In this document: one piece after another, positions 1-12,227 of the stretch | Position numbering within the stretch: position 1 is the stretch's first letter | How the letters are laid out: every line of letters starts with the position of its first letter | From: Portulaca oleracea | Taxonomy: Eukaryota > Streptophyta > Magnoliopsida > Caryophyllales > Portulacaceae | Reading direction: 5' to 3' | Assembly (NCBI GenBank): GCA_029582165.1 | Contig: CM055888.1 | Coordinates: forward strand, 15,243,501-15,307,500 | DNA length: 64,000 nucleotides | Position numbers and translations under genes: made by a program | Notes under the pieces: model-generated | Database searches by the model: none | What the model was told of the DNA's origin: nothing | Seen by the model: the letters and a program-made list of their open reading frames with translations, nothing else

Positions 1-423
1 TTCTTGAGATAATTAGATCTTTAACCTTGACTAAATCGAAATAACCACGAAAGTAGGTGCTTGGTTAGTCTTGGCAATTCGCTCTAGTGGCAAAATCTCA
101 TTGCGAAGTACTCTATGCGATTATCGAACCTTGATTATGCAAATTAATGAAATGAAAGTTCAATCCACATCGTTGATTCGTTATTTGACTTAGGTTTCAT
201 CCCCTGAACACCTTTTTCCCTTGATTTCATCAGAATAGTTCAGTGAATATTCGTTTGTTTAGACCTTGTTTATGATTAGAGTTAGATTTAGTTGATTCAA
301 AACAAAAACCCGATCGGCTTAGCGATCAACTAGGAGGCTAGTTCAGTGCGTTGAAAGGAAAAGTCCCTGTGGGATCGACCTTGATATTTGCTACACGTAC
401 ACCCGTGCGCTTGCGGCCTATCA
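1..423 (+). repeat. 5' LTR, partial (right end only)
   Basis: This stretch is almost identical to the last 423 bases of the 3' LTR (6267-6689) and ends in TATCA directly before the primer site. The left part of the LTR is outside the window. Only a few differences are visible between the two copies, so the insertion looks fairly young. Confidence 0.93.
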
Positions 424-429
424 AGTTTT

Positions 430-448
430 TGGCGCCGTTGCCGGGGAC
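430..448 (+). promoter_or_regulatory. Primer binding site (tRNA-Asp type)
   Basis: TGGCGCCGTTGCCGGGGAC begins a few bases after the 5' LTR end. It is the usual Athila/Tat first-strand primer site, complementary to the 3' end of a plant tRNA-Asp. Confidence 0.85.
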
Positions 449-562
449 TTTGTCCCTAGCCAGCCACTGAACGAATACCCTAAGGTTGCCTATGTCTTTT
501 ATTTTCTGTTTTGATTTTCCTTGGTGTTTTGGTTTTTGTCTTGCGAGGTTTACTCTACGTGC

Positions 563-2239
563 ATGCAAAAGGCTCCACTCTTTGAGCTTGATCCTGAAAT
601 CGAAAGAACCTTTTGCTCTCGGCGAAAGAAGCAAAAGTTAGAGCACGCCCGGAGAAGACAAGAAGAGAACTCCAAGCGAAAAAACACCATGTCCGGCGGT
701 GGCGGCAGTGGAGAGCCTAGAATCACGCTTGGCTCCTATGTGATGCCAAATGTCACAAATCAACCCTCCGCCATTAATCCTTCAAGAGTGGCCTCTGACG
801 ATTTCGAGCTGAGGAGTTCACTCATCAATTTGGTGAAGGCCAACCCATTCCATGGCCTCCCAAATGAACATCCCAACCGGCATCTTCGCCTATTCAACCA
901 AGCATGTGAGACCTTTAAGGCAAATGGTGCAACGCCCGATGCAATCAAGCTGCGATTGTTTCCCTTTTCACTTGAAGGGAAGGCTTGGGAGTGGTTGGAC
1001 GCTCTTCCATCAAGCTCTGCCATCACCACTTTTGACCAACTTGCTAGCCTATTCTTGGCGAAGTACTTTCCTCCTAGCAAGTTGACGAGCCTCCGGAATC
1101 AAATCTCAACATTTGTCCAAGAGCCGGATGAGTCCCTCTATGAAGCGTGGGAGAGGTTCAAGGACCTCTTGCGTCAATGCCCCCACCATGGTTTAGAACC
1201 ATGGGTCCCGATACAAGCCTTCTACAACGGGGTGGATGACAACTTGAGGGCCAACATCTTGGCGGCGGCGGGAGGCAACATCATGTCCAAGACAGTGGCG
1301 GAACTCCAAACTTTGATTGAGGAGATGGCGATCAATAGCTACCAGTGGTCAAAGCCCCGTTCCAAGAGAACGGGAGGTAAGTATGAAGTTGATGCCATTT
1401 CTATGTTGAATGCTAAGTTGGATGCCATGACTAAGAAGATGGATATGTTGAATGTGAATGCTCCCCCTCCCCAACCATGTGCGTCGTGTCAATCATATGA
1501 GCATGAGACCTTGAATTGTCCTAGTGGGTTGGTTAGTAATGAATCGACCGAAGTGGTTAACTATGTTGGTAACCCTTCTAATAGGCAAAACTTTGACCCT
1601 TTTTCCAATACTTACAATCCCGGCTTTAGGTTCCACCCGAAATTTTCTTACCGGAACAATAACCAAATGGGTCAACCCCAAGGACAAAGACAACCCCAAG
1701 CACCTCCACCACAAGCTCCCCAAAAGCCTAACCTAGAGGCTATGATACAAGCTTTGATGTTGTCTCAACAACATCACCAACAACGGCAACTTGAGCATCA
1801 ACAAAGACAAGATGAGGTGATTAAGGCCTTAGCTACTAAAGTTGACCTTATGAGCACCCACACTCAAATGCTTGAGAATCAAATTGCCATTCAAGCTGGT
1901 ACCTCCAATAACCCTCAGGTAATGCTTCCCTGAAAGCCCGATCCTAACCCTAAGGAACAATGTAATGCCATTGTTTTGAGGAGTAGGACACAATATGAGG
2001 GACCTAGCGTGCCAAATGCCAAGCATGGGGGAGTTGTGGTTGAGAAAGAGGTTGAGAGGCCTAGTGAGAATGTTGTTGGTTTTGAAAGAGAGAAAGACCT
2101 TGAGAGTGAGCATTCAAAAGAGAACACCGAAACCCGACCTCATCTCCACCTAGAGTTTACAAACCACCGTTACCCTTTCCTCAAAGATATGCTAAGGCTA
2201 AATTTGATGCAAAATTCGGCAAGTTCTTTAATATGTTAA
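563..2239 (+). pseudogene. gag: Athila-type gag, broken by one stop and a frameshift
   Basis: Capsid/nucleocapsid protein of the Athila-like element. I start it at the ATG at 563; the frame is open further upstream but without an ATG. Residues about 129-224 form a Retrotrans_gag domain (LRLFPFSLEGKAWEWL motif). Around residues 306-319 is a zinc knuckle of exact form CX2CX4HX4C (CASC-YEHE-NC), followed by a Q/P-rich stretch and a Q/H-rich coiled segment. An in-frame TGA at 1931-1933 interrupts the frame. The same frame then continues with the family motif CNAIVLRS to a stop at 2237-2239. The true path shifts frame near 2125-2145 to join the protease. Whether the stop and shift abolish function or are recoded cannot be told. 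Confidence 0.85.
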
Positions 2240-3243
2240 AGCAATTGAATGTGAATGTGCCGTTTTTGGATGTTTTATCTCAAATGCCTTTGTATGCAAA
2301 GTTTTTGAAAGAAATCCTCTCTAAAAAGAGGAAAATTGATGAAATTGAGGAAGTCGCTTTGACTGAAGAATGTAGTTCCGTGGTTCTTAACAAGCTTACT
2401 CCTAAGCTTAAGGACCCGGGAAGCTTTAGTATTCCATGTGGCCTAGGTAGCTTAACCGTTGACCGAGCTTTGTGTGATGTGGGTTCTAGTGTAAGCTTAA
2501 TGCCCTATTCTTTGTATGAACGGTTGAACCTAGGAGAGTTGAGACCAACTACCATGTCATTGCAAATGGCGGATCGTTCTATCAAGTACCCTAAGGGTAT
2601 TTTGGAGGATTTTCCCCTTAAGGTGGGTGATTGCTATGTGCCGATTGATTTTGTCATCCTTGATATGCCCGAAGATTCCCGTACCCAAATCATTTTGGGG
2701 AGACCTTTTCTTGCTACCGTAGGGTGTGTCATAGATGTACAATGTGGAAAGATGAAGTTTAGGATAGGGGAACATGAACTTGAGTTTGATTTATTCCGTG
2801 ATGTTTTGCCACGTGGCGTTTCCCCTTGCTTTGGTGTTGATGTGTTTGGTGAGAAGGATAAGAATGTTGATGGTTTGATTTGTGAAAAGAAAGATGATTG
2901 TGTGCATGTAGTGGAGAGTGAAAAGCTTGAGAAATCTCGTGACCATTTTGTTGCAAATTCTTGTGGTTTATTTATTGATAAAGGCCATGAACTTGGCGAT
3001 GCAAGGGTGGGAATAAAAGAAATTTTGCTCCCACCTAACATCATCAAGAACGTGCCTTATGTTATTTACAAGGGTACATTAGATGAGACTTTCAGGTTTG
3101 ATGATGGAGATCCCTCCATTTTTGAAGGAGGTGAAGAGTTTGACCCAAGCTGTGGGGTCAATTTGAAGATGTTTGGAGGTACTGTGCAATGTGAAGCTCC
3201 AAAAGCCATTGGCTATGGAGTTATGGACTATTCACCAGGTTGA
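2142..3243 (+). pseudogene. Athila-type retropepsin (aspartic protease)
   Basis: Protease domain of the gag-pro polyprotein, in a different frame from gag; the first ATG in this frame is at 2233. The active-site loop is the family's ALCD-G-SVSLMPYSLYERL; here the catalytic triplet reads DVG (about residue 82 from the ATG) where relatives have DLG. The second conserved segment, ILGRPFLATVG-VIDV, follows about 75 residues later. After the protease the frame carries an acidic, Cys-containing tail (RGVSPCFGVDVFGEKDK) and stops at 3241-3243. In autonomous Athila elements RT would follow; here the frame simply ends. Role, by family: cleaves Gag in the virus-like particle. Confidence 0.82.
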
Positions 3244-3250
3244 GAGGTAC

Positions 3251-3301
3251 CCTGGTCAAGCTTAGGACGGTAAATAAGCGCTTCTTGGGAGGCAACCCAA
3301 G
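3251..3301 (+). other. Conserved post-coding motif with perfect hairpin
   Basis: Directly after the protease stop lies GGTCAAGC, then the 8-bp palindrome AAGCGCTT (3276-3283), then CTTGGG-AGGCAA-CCCAAG (3284-3301), a perfect 6-bp stem with a 6-nt loop. From memory this block recurs after the pol frame in many Athila/Tat elements. Its job is unknown; RNA structure for packaging or translation is a guess. Confidence 0.6.
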
Positions 3302-5242
3302 CTTTTTAGATTTTATTTTCATTTTTATTAGGATTTTCTAAAATTTTTCCTTATTTTTCTTCTTTTTATATTTGATTCTTCTAGATTTGTGTTTTCTTCC
3401 TTTGCTTCTCGGGTGATGTTTCGCAGTGCGGACAATGCTCGATTCAAGCATGGGGGGATTTGTGTAAACTTTTTGTGGATATGTGTGTTTTGAGTCGTTT
3501 TTATTTTTGATTTTTAACTTGTTTTGAGTCTTTTTCTTTTGTTTTATTTTTATTTTCTTTGTTTTCTAGATTTGTTTGTAGTTTTAATTTCCTCTTTTCG
3601 TAGTTCGTTTTCGTTTTCTTATTTTCTTATTTTCATTTTTAGGCTTGTAAAAAGTTTTTAAAAAAAATTGAAAAAAATCAGAAAATTAAAAAAAAAAACT
3701 GTTTGATATAAGATTTGGCGTGATAGTTTTCTTTTGACTTGATTTGATCCTGTATAGGCCGTTTGTGAAAGACTGTGAATTGACTTGAGTTGTGAAGCTA
3801 ATTGTTGTGAGAATTGTGCTAGGATAGTAAGACCGATTGCTTTTGTATCTATTGTAAGAGTGAGTTGTGCATATGCATATCTTTCAAACTGGGTAATGAT
3901 TGTTGAGCGCTACCCGTGAGTCCACATAAGCCTTAAAGAAAAGACTAATCATTTTTATTAGTCTAATTTCCATGAGTGACTCACCATTGTGGCATCCTTC
4001 TTCATTTGCTTTGCATCTCCTTGAAATTGCTATGCGTTGTACATTGACAAGATGATAGAGGCATTAGGATTTGAACCCGCAAGCCTTGACCACCCGTTTA
4101 CATCATAATATCCTTAGTTAACCCTTTCTAGCCTTGACTTTTTCTCTTCTTGAACCCATATTATGAGCCTTGGCCGATTATATATTTCCTACCCTTAAGC
4201 CATTGCTTGAAATGTGTTGAATATGAAGTTGGGTTGATTGTGGTTACTTTGGTGGTTTGGTTTGTGATGGGGATTGGTTTGAATTGTAAATATTGATTTG
4301 ATTCCCCAAATTATGTGCATTGAGGTTGTTGGTTGGAATTGGTAGCTTGCCTAGTGTGTGTTGTTTATAAGTGTGTATGTTTCATTCAAGAAGCAAGAAA
4401 AAAGAAAAAAAGGGAAAAAAAATCAGAAGAAAAAAAACAGAAAAAAGCGAAAAAGAAAAAATCGGAGAATTCCGCAGAAAAAGAAGAAAAAATGAATAAA
4501 ATGTTTGACATTGTGTTTCTTTTGTTTTGAGGCAAGTTTCCAATTGTTTGTGGGGTTGAATTGGATTGATTTTAAGTGGTGAGAGTGTATGTATGTCGAA
4601 TTGGTGTGAAATAATTTCAAGCTTTGGCTTTTAGCTCCACAATTCCCAAATATTATCCACTCCTTACCCTTAACCCTAGTCCCGTTACAACCCTTGAAAG
4701 TCCTCTTGATTGTCATTGTTGCTTTGCAAATTGCGGTGGAGAGTTGAGATTCTTAGCAAGTACGTGGTTGGTTGTGACTTTGGTTTGAGTATTTGAGCGA
4801 ACTTTCAATGATTTTTCGTATTTAAACACATGAGAGGAGTGCTTCCACATTCCCAAGAAAGTGAGTTTGCTCTTCATTCATACCTAGTTTCATGCTTAAC
4901 ATGTGCCTTCTTATCTCATTCGGTGATTAAGGGTGATTGGTTGAACTTGATGAGTACCATTCTTGAATAATTTGTCTTCATTTACTTGTGTAAATTGGCT
5001 TCTTTTTCACTCTTGGGTTGTACTTTAGATTAGATTGGGTTGATTGAATGTTCTATCATTGCCATCCTGCAGATTTGTAATTAAATAAAAATTTTCGTTT
5101 TCGTTAATTTTTACTTTTGAGTCTTTTTACTTTTGCTTTGAGTTTTTTTGAGTCTTTTTGTCCCGTTTTCTTTTATTTTCTTTCTTTTTCTTTCTTTGCC
5201 TTTTCTTTTGAGTTTGGACTTGCTTAGGGACAGGCAAGGACT
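3302..5242 (+). other. Non-coding 3' region with a second PPT-like tract
   Basis: About 1.9 kb without a credible gene. It is T-rich and pyrimidine-rich at both ends (3302-3660 and 5085-5230) with an A-rich purine run at 4395-4500. At 3445-3462 is a near copy of the real polypurine tract (AAGCATGGGGGGATTT), also placed after a GGACA word. Internal PPT-like copies occur in other gypsy elements. Confidence 0.6.
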
Positions 5243-5257
5243 AAGCATGGGGGATTT
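5243..5257 (+). promoter_or_regulatory. Polypurine tract
   Basis: AAGCATGGGGGATTT lies immediately before the 3' LTR start (TGATAAGTG). It is the expected plus-strand priming site. Confidence 0.8.
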
Positions 5258-6689
5258 TGATAAGTGTTTCTCGTATATATGAGAACTTGGTTGTTTTGAT
5301 GAGAATTTGGGGAATATTTGATTTGATTATGTTATTTTATACCCGAATTTCCCATATTACACTTGGTTTGGAGTTTGGTGAGTTTTGTAGGGAATTTGTG
5401 AAGAATCGATGTAAACCGAGCCCAAAAAGCAAGTGTAGATCCAAGTTATGAGCTTAAAGGACCAAGAAGTGAGATGTTGGATCACCCAAGCCCAAACAAT
5501 GGCCCAAAGTACTCCTAGGCCTGAAAAAGACAGTGGCACGGGTGGTGTCTGCAGTGGCACGGGTAGTGCCTATGACCAGAACGTGAAGAATTGTGTGCAG
5601 TGAAGCGACACGGGTAGTGCCTAGGGGGGCACGGTCCGTGTCACTATGAGCACGGTCCGTGCCACCCCTGGCACGGTCCGTGCCTCTCCTGTCTTTTCAT
5701 TTTCGGCGGTTTTGAGTTGATATTTGCCTATATTATGCTGATTTTCGGCCGAGTAGAGAGGAATCATTCCACCATCTTCCATTCCATGCCCTAATCATAT
5801 CCATATTCCATATTCCATCCACCATTGAAGATTGAGAGAAGATTGAAGATCGAAGAGCAACTTGAACATACTTTGAAGTGGAGGAGCAAAAGTCCTCCAT
5901 TGTTGATTCCTAGCAAGTTTGTTCTTCACTTGGGTTTATTTCTCAATCTCTCATAGATTTTCATATGCTTTCTAGAATAGACTTCAATTGCTTTGTAGTT
6001 TTAAACATGAATTGTGAGTAGTTCTTTTAGTTTAGGGGATGAACCTTTGAAGTTGCTTGATGAATTGACTTTGTTGGATTGAATAATCATGAATTTAGTT
6101 TGTTTCAATCTATTTGGTCTTTGAATTGAATTGTTATTTCTTTTGCTTGATCACCAATTGCATGTTAATAGGTTGTTGAATGAAATACCGAAAGGAGAAG
6201 TTTGATTACCCGAAACCCTAGATTGAACTAGTTAAAATTATCTAGACATAGAAGTTTTAACTAGGGTTCTTGAGATAATTAGATCTTTAACCTTGACTAA
6301 ATCGAAATAACCACGAAAGTAGGTGCTTGGTTAGTCTTGGCAATTCGCTCTAGTGGCAAAATCTCATTGTGAAGTACTCTATGCGATTATCGAACCTTGA
6401 TTGTGCAAATTAATGAAATGAAAGTTCAATCTACATCGTTGATTCGTTATTTGACTTAGGTTTCATCCCCTGAACACCTTTTTCCCTTGATTTCATCAGA
6501 ATAGTTCAGTGAATATTCGTTTGTTTAGACCTTGTTTGTGATTAGAGTTAGATTTAGTTGATTCAAAACAAAAACCCGATCGGCTTAGCGATCAACTAGG
6601 AGGCTAGTTCAGTGCGTTGAAAGGAAAAGTCCCTGTGGGATCGACCTTGATATTTGCTACACGTACACCCGTGCGCTTGCGGCCTATCA
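5258..6689 (+). repeat. 3' LTR of the Athila-type element (1432 bp)
   Basis: It begins TGATAAGTG after the polypurine tract and ends CTATCA; its last 423 bases match the 5' LTR fragment at the window start. U3 contains a palindrome cluster (5535-5684) and then a TATA-like CCTATATTATGC near 5727. The following bases GGGAT are a candidate target duplication. Confidence 0.93.
5535..5684 (+). repeat. U3 palindrome cluster, word GGCACGG-CCGTGCC
   Basis: At least six imperfect copies of one palindromic word occur in 150 bp: near 5535, 5556-5570, 5605-5621, 5628-5642, 5648-5663 and 5670-5684. The last two are nearly perfect (GGCACGGTCCGTGCC). They are irregularly spaced, so this is not a simple tandem repeat. 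Confidence 0.85.
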
Positions 6690-6694
6690 GGGAT

Positions 6695-7945
6695 GCACCC
6701 TACATCGCCAAGCATTTGGTCCCCTCTCTCCTCGCGTTACACTCATAGGGCTTCCTTGAAGTTCTTTGAGAAATACCTCACATTCCTTACCCTAGGGTAT
6801 GGAGCACGGAGATGAAAACGTCCGGTAGGCCATGTAATCCAACCATAGAAAAATCCATGAACATAGAGCGTTGGTTTAGGGTATCCCTTCATGTTGTATG
6901 TTATATGCTATGTGCTACCCCTCCCCCTTTTTCTCTTGTTTTAGAGTCGACCCTAGTTTAGAGGTTTTGTTCTAGTCCATATAAAATTCATTGGGTTGAG
7001 AAAATGATTATTTATTAATTAGAATAATTAAGTCCAAAGGCATCATGGTTAGCCCAAGTGGAAGGGCCCATTTATAATTGAATAGTGATTATCTTGATTA
7101 ATAAATAAAAATCGACTCATCTTTGATGATACTATATGGCCCTTTACAAAATTCTCCTAACAAAGGTCCAAAAAAATTAATTAAAAAAGACCAACAAAGT
7201 TAATGGATAGCGTTTTAGATTGCATAATAGTCACTAAGCTCGAGGAAATTAATTTGTCGATTTAATTAATGAGTTCACCGCATTTATGGTCGGCCCGTTG
7301 TTAGGCCCAACCATATTGGATTTGTTGATTAAACTTATAAATTAATTATGACTCGCTTGTTGTTGACTTTATTCAATCCTTTGCAATATCCATTTTCCTC
7401 GACTAAAAAAAAAGAAAAAAAATGCAAAATAAGGTAAAAAATAAAAAAGAGGATAAAAAAATGGGTCATCAGTCTTGTTAAGCATTATTATAGTCCGCAT
7501 AATAGTCATTGTGGCTTGAGCTGTGTAAGTTGCTAGTTCAAGTTACGGATTCTCCTTAAAACGGTTGGCCTATGGTTTGGGCCCATCCGAATTGAGAAAC
7601 ACTGACTTGAACCTATCAACTTATGTCCCGCTCGCTATTTGACTTTATTCGGCCCTTTATAATATTTTGTCCATAGGTTCATATAGAGTTAGATCATACA
7701 CTCCCGAAAAGTGGGTGAGTCCTTTGCGTCAGCATATATGTGTCGAGTCAGTTAGGATCATATAGGTCTTTTAGGGCATGCATGCATCGGGTAGTACGTG
7801 TCAGAGTATGTCATCGAGTGTTCTAACTTTGAATTTCCATGCAGGCATCATTGGTGATCAACTCTGAGCCCGCATTCGAGATCCACGACCTGGTCGTTTG
7901 ATTCCGAACCCACATTATAATCCATCTGCAACTAGCGACTGCATC
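6695..7945 (+). other. Leader of the Tat element, non-coding
   Basis: 1.25 kb between the inserted Athila-type element and gag. No reading frame of note. It holds repeated short phrases (GGCCCAACCAT, GCATAATAGTCA at two places) and an A-rich run near 7405-7460. No LTR end or primer site was found. Confidence 0.5.
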
Positions 7946-9433
7946 ATGTCTGGAGAGCAATTCCAAGAAGTCCCGATCCAAAACACTGAAGCCAACATCA
8001 CGAAGCATTTAGACGAGCTCTATACCAAAATGCAAGGTCTTGTGTTCGCTAATACCCTAGAGCAGGAACAGAAGATGAGCAAAAGGATGAGTGAACAACA
8101 ACAGGTAATGGATGGTATGCTACAGGCCGTCACTAAGATCAACACCAAGTTAGGGCTGAATGTTGAGGAGGATGACGAAGAAATGCAAGGATATGAGTCT
8201 GATCCTGAAATCATCAAGACATCCTCAAACTCTGGAGGAATAGGGATATCTAAGGCTAAGGTTAACACACCTGAAGTGTCAAAACCTACAAGGGACCCCG
8301 CTGTTAAAGCCCTTGAGCAGAAGCTAGAAAGTCTCACCAAAGCAATTAGTTCTGTCCCGGCCTTTGCTGAAAAATACTTGGAGGTTCCATTGCCTGTTCA
8401 GCCAACTCTAAAGATAGCTGAAAAAGTTGAAGTGCCAAATATTAGGTTCAAACCTTCTGAGAACCCTATTCATCATATTGAGGAGTTCATGAGGCTGGCA
8501 CATTTAAACCGGATTGATGTTGACTTATATTCTACCGCACGTCTTCCCATCCACTCTAGATGGTGAAGCAAAGATATGGTATCATGCATTATCCCCTCAA
8601 ATCAAAGCCAACTGGAGTGAATTGTTTAAGGATTTTATCCACCATTACACCTGCATCCAGAAGAAGCAAGCTATGGTGGATGACCTAACCGCCATGAAGC
8701 AACGAGAAGATGAGTCCTTTATGGATTACTTTGAAAGATGGCATACAAAATTGTCCCACATCAATGAGACAATTCCTCTCCGCTTGCAGTTATCTACCTT
8801 TAACCAAGGACTCAAGAGCAGTCTATCCAAACATTTGGGGTACCATGTCGTTAAAGACTTTGACTACCTAAAAGACATCTGTGTTCAACTAGAGGCGATA
8901 CACCATGATAAGACCACTTTCTTGGATGGAAAGGGTCCAGCTCCAACAGGAGGGCCACTAGTGCGGCTAGCCACCCTCCTAAGATTATGGAGACTAACTT
9001 TATCCAGCGCAAAGGGCCTTATGTGCTGAAGTACGAGACCTATACTCCATTGGATGTCCCTTACTCTCAGGCTCTCGACCGTCTGGTCAAGAAGGGTATC
9101 TTGGTTTTGCCCTTACCGAAAGAAGAGCCATAAATCAAAGGCAGAAACTGGGATGCCAACCAATTTTGCCACTATCACCGTTGCCGAGGGCATGACACTG
9201 AGAAATGTTGGACTCTCAGAAACAAAATAGAAGATTTGATTAGGGCAGGGACATTACCAATGCCAAAAGCTGCCAAGAGACCAAACAATCAAAGTAATCC
9301 TATGCCTGAGCATGCAGATGCTATTTTCTGCGGGGATTTCAGCTTCGATCCCTCTACTCTGATTGTAGAAACAGGCCAACTTGTCCCCGAAGTAGTTGGT
9401 TTTCCTGAAGGTCTTTTCATCCATGGGATTTAG
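7946..9433 (+). pseudogene. gag: Tat-type gag, frameshifted
   Basis: Structural protein of the Tat element. The first ATG is at 7946; the frame is open slightly upstream. The N-terminal 160 residues are acidic and coiled-coil-like. The Retrotrans_gag domain starts with RFKPSENPIHHIEEF, shifts frame near 8530-8560, and continues as LDGEAKIWYHALSP through FMDYFERWHTKLSH to about 8930. A second shift near 8960-9050 leads to a zinc-finger-like segment, CHYHRCRGHDTEKC (about 9170-9215), the usual Tat nucleocapsid signature. An in-frame TAG at 9431-9433 ends this open stretch although the same frame continues into the protease region. Confidence 0.82.
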
Positions 9434-10654
9434 GACATTGATGAAGATGATGAGTATGAGCATTCTGAGACAGAGTGGATGGAGAAAGATGAACCAGATG
9501 ATGTGGCATTTCTTACTCGGTCTGGCCGCCGCAACCATAGGAATACCACCACCCCAGTGACTGTTCCTAACCCAACACCAATGGTCGACAATGACAATCA
9601 GGTCTCCCCTGAAGATCCTCTTCTTTCTCAACTCAAAAAGACAAGGGCAGAAGTTACCATATGGCAACTCATATGCACATCACATGCTCATAGACAAAAG
9701 ATGTTGGATGCCCTTACACCACTTACGGTATCTCCCACAACAACTCCCGAGTCATTGGTTGCTCATGTTACTACCCAACAGGAGATGATTACTTTTGGGA
9801 TTGAAGATCTACCTCAAGGAGGAGCATCTCACAACAAAGCCCTGTATCATACAGTGCAATGCTCCAACAAAACTATCCCACTGGTTCTAATTGACAACGG
9901 TTCAGCTGTAAATGTGTGCCCTTGGAGGACGGCGTAAAAATTAGGGGTTCAACAACAACACTTGGCTCAGAACGGTGTACAACTAAGGGCATATGACAAT
10001 TCGCCTCGGAAATCAGCCGGATCTATACTGTTGTCAATCACTACCGGCAGCGTCATTCGGAATGTGGAATTTGTGGTGCTAGACATTCCAACCTCTTTCA
10101 ATTTGCTATTAGGGAGACCATGGCTTCACGAGTGTAATGCTGTAGCATCCACTCTACATCAAAAGGTGAAAATGCTGGTTCAAGATCAAGTGATCACCAT
10201 CTCAGCAGAATCTATCAATGCTGTTTTCACCCCTAAACAGTCAACTCTTGAAGTGGAGCACAACTCAATGGATGAAGGACTCCACAATTTTGAGCTTGTG
10301 GCGATGATGAGCCAGGATGAAGCACCTTTTGACTTCGATCCCTACTCAAATTCCAAGGTACATGCTATGCTCAAGAAACAAGGATATTTCCCGGGAATGC
10401 CATTGGATAAGAATCCGAAGAATAAATTTCCTCCTGTTTTGAAGACTTTCAAGCAACAGGGAAGGTTCGGCTTAGGCTACAAGCCAACTGAGAAGGAGAT
10501 CAGGCTCGCAAAGATGGCTATAACTGAACAGAAGAGGATGGATAATCCTCCCACTTTATTCCAGAGGAAGCCCTATCCACTTACTCTTAATGGGCAGTTT
10601 GTTAGGGAAGGTGATGACTTCCCCTACTATGGGTTCCCTGAGCCCTTTTACTGA
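9434..10654 (+). pseudogene. Tat-type aspartic protease region
   Basis: An acidic linker (9434-9780) leads to the retropepsin domain. The active site reads LIDNGSAVNVCP (about 9890-9925), the DNG variant usual in this clade. An in-frame TAA at 9935-9937 lies just after it. The frame resumes with LLGRPWLHECNAVAST, the second conserved protease segment, and then the linker to RT (GRFGLGYKPTEKE). The frame ends at TGA 10652-10654. Expected role: cleavage of the Gag-Pol precursor; this copy is dead. Confidence 0.8.
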
Positions 10655-12212
10655 ATAACAAGGGAATTCAAGTTGCTGGATTGGAAGTCTTAGATGATTG
10701 CTCCATTAATATGGCTACTGTCTTTGTTCCCGCTCGGGACAAACAGCCTCCATTAGAATAGACTCATCTTGCTGGGAGCAACATTTTTGGCATGATGTTT
10801 GGACAAGAAGTCGTCCAAGAGAAGTCTGAAGCTGATGTTATTATTGCTGCTTTGTCCAACCCAAGCTTCGATCCAAGTTCCATGATTAATGAAGACGGAG
10901 AAGTTAAGGCGGTCTCGTGGGTCGACGCTGAGGAGAATAATTTTGCTTTATCTGTAGGAGAGTCTGTTCCCAAGGACATAGGGTCAAGTCTTAAGGGTCC
11001 AGAGTCAAGTGAGTGTGGTCTTGAGTCTGCCGGCGATGTATTCCTTTCTGCATTCAATAAGATGAACCTTTCCCCTCTTCCTTGAACTGCTGCGCCCATA
11101 ATAATCTGGAATTTAGTGAACCCTTAAAAGAATTTTCTAATGAACATGAGCATAAAATGGCGGTGTTGAAAGACACCATCACCATAAACGTGGGCACAGA
11201 AGAGCAACCTCGGGAGTTGAAGTTAGGTAGTTCACTCACAACAGAAGAACGGGTAGCATTCACGGAGCTTCTCAAAGAGTTTGTGGACGTTTTCGCATGG
11301 TCCTACGAGGACATGCCTGGGATTGACAGGGAAATTGTGGAGAACACCATACCTTTGCTTCCTAATACAAAACTGGTTCAACAAAAGGCTAGGAGGATCA
11401 AGCCAGAATGGGCTAAGAAGATTGAGGAGGAAATAATCAAGCAGCTTAACGCTAAATTCATCAAGACAGTCCAATATCCTGAATGGATTGGTAACATTGT
11501 TCCGGTGCCCAAGAAAGATGTGTGCATGGACTTTCGAGACCTTAATAAAGCTAGTCCCAAGGATAGTTTCCCTTTACCTCACATCGATATATTAGTGGAT
11601 AACACTTGCGGACATGAACTCCTATCCTTTATGGATGGATATGCTGGTTACAACCAAATCAAAATGGCAGAAGAAGACATGGAGAAAACCTCATTCACTA
11701 CGCCATGAGGAACATACTGTTATGTGGTTATGCCTTTTGGTCTCAAAAATGCTCGAGCAACATATCAAAGAACTGCCAACACCCTACTTCATGACATGAT
11801 GCACATAGAGGTAGAGGTTTATGTGGATGACATGATTGTTAAGTCTAAAACAAGGGAGGAGCACATTCCTAACCTTAGCAAGTTCTTTCTACGACTTCGC
11901 AAATACAAGATGCGGCTTAATCCAGCAAAGTACACCTTCGGTGTTACCTCTGGGAAGCTGCTGGGTTATGTGGTTAGCCAACGAGGCATTGATGTTGACC
12001 CTTCCAAGATAAAGGCTATCCAAGAGTTGCAACCTCCCAAGACAGAAAAAGAGATCAGAGGCTTCCTAGGACGAGTTAAATATATCAGCAGGTTCATTTC
12101 AAAGCTCACCATGACTTGTGAACCTTTGTTCAAGAAATTAAAGAAAGGAAGCAAAGTAGAATGGGACGATCAATGTCAAGCGGCCTTTGACAAAATCAAG
12201 GAGTATTTATAG
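10655..12212 (+). pseudogene. Tat-type reverse transcriptase
   Basis: After a frameshift near 10655 a linker runs to 11085; another shift leads into RT proper. Visible motifs: FAWSYEDMPGID (start of RT), PVPKKD followed by MDFRDLNKASPKD, MDGYAGYNQIKM, VMPFGLKNARATYQ, the catalytic YVDDMIVKSK (codons 11820-11831), then LGYVVSQRGIDVDP and GFLGRVKYISRFI. A few residues normally found between PVPKKDG and CVDFRDLN are missing, so there is an in-frame deletion near 11517. Stops: TGA at 11706 replaces the Trp codon before GTYCYVVMPFG, and TAG at 12210 replaces a Gln codon; both fit single transitions. Confidence 0.88.
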
Positions 12213-12227
12213 CATCCTCCAATCCTC

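Larger units (their letters stand above)
1..6689 (+). mobile_element. Non-autonomous Athila-type LTR element (gag + protease only)
   Basis: The element runs from a 5' LTR cut by the window start to a complete 3' LTR ending in CTATCA. Inside are a tRNA-Asp type primer site, a gag gene and an aspartic protease, then about 2 kb of non-coding DNA and a polypurine tract. No RT, RNase H or integrase motif appears between the protease and the 3' LTR. The CNAI-LRS gag motif, the D-G-SVSLMP protease motif and the post-pol hairpin are typical of the Athila lineage of Ty3/gypsy. This layout matches the gag-bearing non-autonomous class called TR-GAG and would depend on enzymes from a relative. A candidate 5-bp target duplication is GGGAT (6690-6694); its partner lies outside the window. 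Confidence 0.85.

Noticed and set aside
4333..4530. Lys/Glu-rich 65-residue frame
   Set aside because: It is the translation of an A-rich purine run in the 3' region of the Athila-type element; no family resemblance and no conserved start.
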